Assembly (NCBI RefSeq): GCF_001578105.1
Contig: NZ_CP014275.1
Span: 2,852,001 to 2,916,000, forward strand
Source of the DNA: Martelella sp. AD-3
Lineage (GTDB): Bacteria; Pseudomonadota; Alphaproteobacteria; Rhizobiales; Rhizobiaceae
Direction of reading: 5' to 3'
Length of the DNA stretch: 64,000 nucleotides
The notes beneath the pieces were generated by a model, which was not told where the DNA came from, ran no database searches, and saw only the letters and a program-made list of their open reading frames with translations. A program made the translations under genes and the position numbers. This document shows, in pieces, positions 50,944-64,000 of this stretch (within the stretch, counting starts at the first letter, position 1; each line of letters starts with the position of its first letter).

Positions 50944-52515
50944 TCATGCCTCCTTGCGCGGGCCTTCAGCGGCAAAGGCGCGCAAGAATTCTCGTGCGGG
51001 CATTGGCCGCGCGATCAGGAATCCCTGGATGCAGATGTCGGGATGAATGGCAACGAGATGGTCAGCCTGGCCTCTGGTTTCCACGCCCTCGCAGATCAGG
51101 GTCACCTCGAGCGCGGCGGCAAGTTCACAGACCTTGCTGACGATTACGGCGCCGATCGCCTGCTGACCGATCGCCTGGGTGAACATTCGGTCGATCTTAA
51201 TGCCCGCGATCGGCATGCGGGCGATATAGGCAAGGTTCGAATAGCCCGTGCCGAAATCATCGATGAGAATGCGATAACCGCGATTGCTGAAGGCCGCCAT
51301 CGCCTGGGTCAGGCTGTCATGGCTTGCCGTCGAACGCTCGGTCAGTTCCAGGGCGACCTGGCCGGCGGAAAGCCCGTGGGACCGTGTTTCGGTCTCGAGA
51401 AAATCCAGAAACGCCGGGCTCAGTATGTCATCGGAGGCGACATTGATGCTGACATAGAAGTTCGGATCGGCCGCAAGGTGCGCCTCCATGTCGGTGAATG
51501 CCCGCCGGACGACGCCGCGGGTGATCCGCCCGATAAACCCGCAGGTCTCCGCAGCGGGTATGAACTGATCGGGCGGCATCAGCGTCCCGTCGAAATCGAC
51601 CAGCCGCGCAAGCGCCTCGGCCCCGCATATTCTGTTGTCGGAAAGCCTGACGATCGGCTGATAATGGACGGTAAGCCGGTCATCATTGAGCGCCCGCTCC
51701 AGCCTCTGCCGCCAGGACCGGCTTTCGCGATAGAGATGCGCATGCCAGAGTCCGAGGAAGGCGCCGGCCGAAACACCGCCGGCCAGGACAAGCAGAAAAT
51801 CAAGCGGCGCCGTCTTCAGAAGGGCCGGCGCATCATAGGTGGCGACAACGCAGACGTCGGTCTTTTCATTGCAGCGCGAATAGACCCTTCGGCGCGCAAT
51901 GCGATACCATTCGCTGCTGCTTCCGAGCAAAGTCGCAAGCCCTTCGGCATCGCCGAAGGACCGGTAGCTGTAGCTGGCATCGCTGGTCAGGACAAGGGCG
52001 GCCAGCCGCTCGGCGGGGTCGTCGTAGCGCGCGAAGGCGGACGGTTCCGTCATCACGACGCTGTTGCCGAAAGAGGCCATGTCGACTGCAAGGCCGGCCG
52101 GAGCAATGCCCCTGGTGTCCTTCCAGAGAATGGCCGCGTTGACGCCCACCACCTGCGAAGGCGGCGGCATCTTCACCGGGCTCGCCAGTTCACCCCATAT
52201 CCCGGTGCAGACGAGGTTCCCGTCCCTGATGCGGCCGACATCGGCAAGATAAGGGGCGGAGAAAACGACGCCGCGCATCGCCTCCAGGTCATCTGCGGAA
52301 CAGGGCATATCGTCAGATCGGTCGAGGGCGCGCAATACGGTCAGGCTGGTTTCGGCGACTGAAACCGCGTTTTGAAAGACGTCGGAGCCGTAATAGTCGA
52401 CATACCCGTCCGCGTCATGGTTGCGAATGAACTCGGCGATCACCAGCGCGCATATCCCGCCCAGACAGATCCAGACAAGACAGATGATCCAGATACTCCG
52501 CCTACCCGCCTCCAT
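50944..52515 (-). CDS. CSS-motif cyclic-di-GMP phosphodiesterase (EAL domain)
   Basis: A 523-residue inner-membrane signalling enzyme. Two membrane helices (near 8-28 and 235-257) enclose a periplasmic sensor with a Cys-rich CSS motif (MPCSADDLEAM; further Cys near 102 and 214-222). The EAL domain looks active: EAL in ICGAEALARL, DDFGTGYSNL, CEGVET and QGFLIARPMP. It would degrade cyclic-di-GMP, possibly under control of periplasmic redox state. GGAAGGGAAG precedes the start. Confidence 0.9.
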   Translation of the reverse strand: MEAGRRSIWIICLVWICLGGICALVIAEFIRNHDADGYVDYYGSDVFQNAVSVAETSLTVLRALDRSDDMPCSADDLEAMRGVVFSAPYLADVGRIRDGNLVCTGIWGELASPVKMPPPSQVVGVNAAILWKDTRGIAPAGLAVDMASFGNSVVMTEPSAFARYDDPAERLAALVLTSDASYSYRSFGDAEGLATLLGSSSEWYRIARRRVYSRCNEKTDVCVVATYDAPALLKTAPLDFLLVLAGGVSAGAFLGLWHAHLYRESRSWRQRLERALNDDRLTVHYQPIVRLSDNRICGAEALARLVDFDGTLMPPDQFIPAAETCGFIGRITRGVVRRAFTDMEAHLAADPNFYVSINVASDDILSPAFLDFLETETRSHGLSAGQVALELTERSTASHDSLTQAMAAFSNRGYRILIDDFGTGYSNLAYIARMPIAGIKIDRMFTQAIGQQAIGAVIVSKVCELAAALEVTLICEGVETRGQADHLVAIHPDICIQGFLIARPMPAREFLRAFAAEGPRKEA

Positions 52516-52628
52516 CGCGCTTCCCTTCCGCAGCCGCGCGCGTGAGGAACCTTTGCCCCTTCTGAAGCGCCAGTTGTCCCAACAATCGCTCCCAGATCGA
52601 CCGCTGACGACAGGACTGCGTAACCAGC

Positions 52629-52648
52629 AAATGCTATCGCTAGCATTT
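52629..52648. promoter_or_regulatory. Palindrome upstream of the EAL gene
   Basis: AAATGCTA-TCGC-TAGCATTT, perfect 8-bp arms, about 115 bp upstream of the EAL start and next to the rpoC terminator. It is followed by TTAGC, which repeats part of the arm. Operator or second terminator hairpin; undecided. Confidence 0.35.
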
Positions 52649-52658
52649 TAGCAATAAA

Positions 52659-52693
52659 TGTGAAAGGCCGCCGAAAGTCGGCGGCCTTTCACA
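52659..52693 (-). terminator. Terminator of the rpoBC operon
   Basis: A perfect 16-bp stem (core GAAAGGCCGCCGA / TCGGCGGCCTTTC) with a 3-base loop, 43 bp after the rpoC stop on the minus strand. Confidence 0.88.
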
Positions 52694-52735
52694 CAAAAGC
52701 TTGAAAGCGGCCGGGCCGAAGCCCGAAGCCGGAAT

Positions 52736-56944
<4,209 letters not shown>

Positions 56945-57134
56945 GCCTGTCTCCTTGACTGGGCGGCATCGCCCTTGCTGACAGATCATTCCGGCCAAAC
57001 CCCGATGCCGGAACTCATGTCTCTTGAAACGGTGATAGCCGCGAAATGCGGCAAAAATGACACTTCGCGCTTACCATGCACTGGGTGTCAAAGACGCGCC
57101 CGGCCGGTTGCGGCGGGCGCGCCGTGTCTTGATC

Positions 57135-61277
<4,143 letters not shown>

Positions 61278-61455
61278 CGTCGCTCCTTGTCAATCTGCAT
61301 CCGGGCCTGCAACAGACGGGTACCGATGGCCAGTCGGTTCCGTCATCACCGAGAGCCATTTCCGCCGGAAAGGCTCGATCTCCATAATTTCTCGACTATC
61401 CGAGCGTCAGGCCGTTGCCGGTCGCGCTGCCCGTCGAAAGGGTCCTGAAGAGAAC

Positions 61456-61494
61456 CCATTACCCAAAGGCCCGAAATGGGACTTTGGGTAATGG
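61456..61494 (-). other. Long hairpin in the rplL-rpoB spacer (RNA processing or attenuation)
   Basis: CCATTACCCAAAG and CTTTGGGTAATGG are perfect 13-bp arms around a 13-base loop that itself contains a CCC/GGG pair. No T-run follows on the operon strand, so it is not a typical terminator. The place matches the RNase III processing site between rplL and rpoB in E. coli. The 279-bp spacer contains no gene. Confidence 0.65.
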
Positions 61495-61556
61495 TTTCGG
61501 ATCAATTGTCGCCCTGCGGGCCGGCTCTCGCCCGCCCGCAGAACAGATAACCAGGC

Positions 61557-61934
61557 TTACTTGAGCTCGACCTTGGCGCCGGCTGCTTCCAGCTTGCCCT
61601 TGAGCTCTTCGGCTTCGCCCTTGGAAACGGCTTCCTTGATGGCCTTCGGAGCGCTCTCGACGAGTTCCTTGGCTTCCTTGAGGCCGAGACCGGTGATGGC
61701 GCGAACTTCCTTGATGACGCCGATCTTGTTGGAGCCGGCTTCAGCCAGGACAACGTCGAATTCGGTCTTCTCTTCAACAGCGGCAGCAGCTTCGCCAGCA
61801 CCACCGGCAGCAGCGACTGCAACCGGAGCAGCGGCGGAAACGCCCCACTTCTCTTCGAGCATCTTGGACAGTTCAGCGGCTTCGAGAACCGTCAGTTCAG
61901 AAAGTTCGTCTACGATTTTGGCGAGATCAGCCAT
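61557..61934 (-). CDS. rplL: 50S ribosomal protein L7/L12
   Basis: A 125-residue ribosomal stalk protein. N-terminal dimer domain ([29 protein letters not shown]), an Ala/Glu hinge, and the C-terminal domain ([44 protein letters not shown]) that recruits translation factors. It follows rplJ by 66 bp. Confidence 0.97.
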   Translation of the reverse strand: MADLAKIVDELSELTVLEAAELSKMLEEKWGVSAAAPVAVAAAGGAGEAAAAVEEKTEFDVVLAEAGSNKIGVIKEVRAITGLGLKEAKELVESAPKAIKEAVSKGEAEELKGKLEAAGAKVELK

Positions 61935-62000
61935 GTTAGTCTTCCTTCAGTGTGTTTGGTTCGAACTGGGTCGAAATTTCATAAACAGCGAAAAACCGCC

Positions 62001-62519
62001 TCAAGCGGCTTCGTCCTTCGTGGCGTAGGCGTTGAGCACGCGGGCAAGCTGGCTTGCCGGTGCAGAAGCAATCGTCGCGATACGCGTCGCCGGGGTCTGG
62101 ATCATACCAACCAGCTTCGCACGCAGCTCGTCCAGCGAAGGCATCGTCGCAAGCGACTTGACGCCCTCGGCATCGAGCACGGTTGCCCCCATGGCGCCGC
62201 CGATGACAACGAGCTTGTCGTTGGTCTTGGCGAAATCCATGCAGACCTTCGGAGCCGTCACCGGGTCATCGCAATAAGCGATGAGCGTCTGACCCGTGAA
62301 CAGGTCAGCCATTCCCTCGGACTCCGTACCCTGAAGGGCAATCCTGGCCAGGCGGTTCTTCGCGACTTTGACAGTGCCGCCCGCTTGACGCATCTTCGAA
62401 CGAAAATCGTTCATCTGCGCGACGGTGACACCGGCATAGTGGGCCACGACAACCGAACCGGAAGCCTTGAAGACTTCGTTCAGTTCCGTGACGAATTCGC
62501 GTTTTTCCGCTCTTTCCAC
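62001..62519 (-). CDS. rplJ: 50S ribosomal protein L10
   Basis: A 172-residue protein that anchors L7/L12 to the ribosome and can repress its own operon by binding the leader RNA. The family text [57 protein letters not shown] is clear. The start is GTG 62519, with GGAG a short way upstream. The long leader (62520-62861) is where L10 regulation would act. Confidence 0.96.
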   Translation of the reverse strand: MERAEKREFVTELNEVFKASGSVVVAHYAGVTVAQMNDFRSKMRQAGGTVKVAKNRLARIALQGTESEGMADLFTGQTLIAYCDDPVTAPKVCMDFAKTNDKLVVIGGAMGATVLDAEGVKSLATMPSLDELRAKLVGMIQTPATRIATIASAPASQLARVLNAYATKDEAA

Positions 62520-62861
62520 TGCCTATCTCCAGTTGACAGGACCATTGACGGACCTGTCGGTTGCCTTTGCCGCAAGGGACTTGATTTGACCCAAGATCCC
62601 AAGCGACGCTCGAGGATCCTGCCCCCTTCGGCGCGCGATTTCTCAAGCGCCTAGGCACACCAGGTTCGAACCGAACTCAACCGCGGTAGGCTTGACCGCC
62701 AGCGGCAAAATTGGGTCTCACCCGTCTCATGCAGGCATTGAATTAAGGTTGCCCACCTGCAATCTCGGACAGGAAACCGGGATTTTCGTCCCGGCTGTTT
62801 TCCGGGCCCTGGAGCCCGGAAACTTTTCACCGGAAGGCAATCGCTTCCGGAAACTCAAAAC
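62520..62861 (-). promoter_or_regulatory. 342-bp rplA-rplJ spacer with three hairpins and L10 leader
   Basis: Next to rplA three hairpins follow one another: CCGGAAG/CTTCCGG (62830-62850), TTTCCGGGC/GCCCGGAAA (about 62798-62822) and CCGGGA/TCCCGG followed by TTT (62777-62794 on the plus strand). These can end or thin out rplKA transcripts. The rest is the likely L10-binding leader and a promoter region for rplJL-rpoBC; I found no clear -35/-10. No gene is seen. Confidence 0.6.
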
Positions 62862-63557
62862 TTAAGCGTTGACCGACGAGAAGTCGATCTTGACGCCCGG
62901 GCCCATCGTCGACGACAGCGCGACGCGCTTGACGTAGTTGCCCTTGGCGCCGGCCGGCTTTGCCTTGACCACGGCATCGGCGAAGGCGCGGATGTTTTCT
63001 TCCAGCGCGCTCGCATCAAACGAGGCCTTGCCGACGCCGGCATGCACGATGCCGGCCTTTTCGACGCGAAACTCGACAGCGCCGCCCTTGGAGGCTTCGA
63101 TGGCCGCCTTGACGTCCATCGTCACGGTGCCAACCTTCGGGTTCGGCATCATGCCGCGGGGGCCGAGCACCTTACCGAGACGGCCGACGAGCGGCATCAT
63201 ATCCGGGGTCGCGATGCAGCGGTCGAAATCGATATTGCCGGCCTGGACCTGCTCGACGAGATCTTCCGCGCCGACAATGTCCGCACCGGCTTCCCTGGCT
63301 TCATCAGCCTTCGGACCGCGGGCGAACACGGCAACGCGAACGCTCTTGCCCGTGCCGTTCGGCAGATTGACAACGCCGCGAACCATCTGGTCGGCGTGAC
63401 GCGGGTCAACGCCGAGGTTCATCGCGATTTCGATGGACTCATCGAACTTGGCGACAGCCCGTTCCTTGACAAGCTGGACCGCTTCGGCAAGCGGGTAGAG
63501 CTTGTTGACGTCGATGCCCTCGCGGGTCTTCTGAATACGCTTTGCAATCTTCGTCAT
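62862..63557 (-). CDS. rplA: 50S ribosomal protein L1
   Basis: A 231-residue ribosomal protein with the L1 signature [23 protein letters not shown] and the N-terminal [16 protein letters not shown]. It binds 23S rRNA at the L1 stalk and can repress its own mRNA. I chose ATG 63557 (MTKIAKRIQ), 5 bp after the rplK stop; TTG 63566 overlaps rplK. Confidence 0.96.
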   Translation of the reverse strand: MTKIAKRIQKTREGIDVNKLYPLAEAVQLVKERAVAKFDESIEIAMNLGVDPRHADQMVRGVVNLPNGTGKSVRVAVFARGPKADEAREAGADIVGAEDLVEQVQAGNIDFDRCIATPDMMPLVGRLGKVLGPRGMMPNPKVGTVTMDVKAAIEASKGGAVEFRVEKAGIVHAGVGKASFDASALEENIRAFADAVVKAKPAGAKGNYVKRVALSSTMGPGVKIDFSSVNA

Positions 63558-63562
63558 GGCAA

Positions 63563-63991
63563 TCAACCCGTCACTTCCAGGCCCATGGCGCGGGCGGAAC
63601 CCTCGACCATGCGCATTGCGCCTTCGATATCGGCGGCGTTCAGGTCGCTCATCTTGGCTTCCGCGATCTTGCGGACCTGCTCGGAGGAGATCGAACCGGC
63701 GCTCGCCTTGCCCGGGGTATTGGAACCCGACTTGATCTTCGCTTCCCGCTTCAGGAAGTAGGAGACCGGGGGCTGCTTCATGACGAAGGTAAAGGACTTG
63801 TCCTGGTAATAGGTGATGATTACCGGGATGGGCATGCCCTTTTCCATTTCCTGCGAGGCGGCATTGAACGCCTTGCAGAATTCCATGATATTGATGCCGC
63901 GCTGACCAAGCGCCGGACCGATCGGCGGGGACGGGTTTGCCGAACCTGCCGGGACCTGCAACTTGAGCTGGCCTGCAACTTTCTTAGCCAT
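63563..63991 (-). CDS. rplK: 50S ribosomal protein L11
   Basis: A 142-residue ribosomal protein, complete. The N-terminal [34 protein letters not shown] and the C-terminal rRNA-binding [31 protein letters not shown] are typical. It is the first gene of the cluster in this window; nusG and secE would lie beyond 64000. Confidence 0.97.
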   Translation of the reverse strand: MAKKVAGQLKLQVPAGSANPSPPIGPALGQRGINIMEFCKAFNAASQEMEKGMPIPVIITYYQDKSFTFVMKQPPVSYFLKREAKIKSGSNTPGKASAGSISSEQVRKIAEAKMSDLNAADIEGAMRMVEGSARAMGLEVTG

Positions 63992-64000
63992 TACTCTGCC

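Noticed and set aside
62655..62690. tRNA-like text (GGTTCGAACC) near the rplJ leader
   Set aside because: No acceptor, D or anticodon stems can be drawn around it.

Overview
The window is 64 kb of GC-rich chromosomal DNA, very probably from an alphaproteobacterium of the order Hyphomicrobiales (Rhizobiales). The evidence is the ruvC-ruvA-ruvB order, a CtrA/RcdA cell-cycle gene, a RirA-type iron box, an Rhizobium etli-type (ReAV-like) asparaginase, an rplKAJL-rpoBC cluster with rhizobial-style proteins, and several intergenic palindromes of the kind scattered through rhizobial genomes. I cannot name the genus with confidence. I saw no rRNA or tRNA genes, CRISPR array, prophage or insertion sequence. 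Most of the window is core chromosome with small accessory cassettes between housekeeping genes.

Layout. 1-3.9 kb: the end of a sugar ABC transporter ATPase, a PfkB sugar kinase and a sulfatase resembling N-sulfoglucosamine sulfohydrolase, then an SufR-like regulator and a TPR protein. 3.9-12 kb: flavin reductase, Fe-type superoxide dismutase, ParC, a secreted protein of unknown function, an acetyltransferase and AspRS. 12-16.3 kb: RNase D, then the Holliday-junction operon ruvC-ruvA-ruvB, which carries a vapBC toxin-antitoxin pair between ruvA and ruvB. 16.4-22.4 kb: K+/H+ antiporter, phosphoglycerate kinase, a 52-residue membrane protein, an MFS transporter, a DUF1192 protein and rcdA with two CtrA-type sites upstream. 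22.7-31.9 kb: haem-type TonB receptor with a RirA-type box, a phosphatase, LysR and methylmalonate-semialdehyde dehydrogenase, a TPP riboswitch with thiM and thiD, and two cytochromes c.

31.9-52.5 kb: a MerR/CDF metal-efflux pair, branched-chain aminotransferase, the divergent ohr/ohrR pair, asparaginase, quinone reductase, HdeD-like protein, formate/nitrite channel, GST, ClC antiporter, APS reductase, a LacI regulator, ferredoxin reductase, an orphan TRAP binding protein, a TetR-controlled ABC export operon and an EAL phosphodiesterase. 52.7-64 kb: the transcription/translation cluster on the minus strand, read rplK, rplA, rplJ, rplL, rpoB, rpoC, with structured spacers.

The most unusual arrangement is ruvA-vapB-vapC-ruvB. 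The vapB/vapC and vapC/ruvB junctions are both ATGA overlaps, and a 10-bp inverted repeat sits just upstream of vapB, so expression of the RuvB branch-migration motor may depend on a toxin-antitoxin module. Other points worth a look are the predicted cytoplasmic sulfated-sugar cassette, the CtrA-rcdA region with a possible small RNA, and the MerR promoter that fixes the start of the CDF gene.
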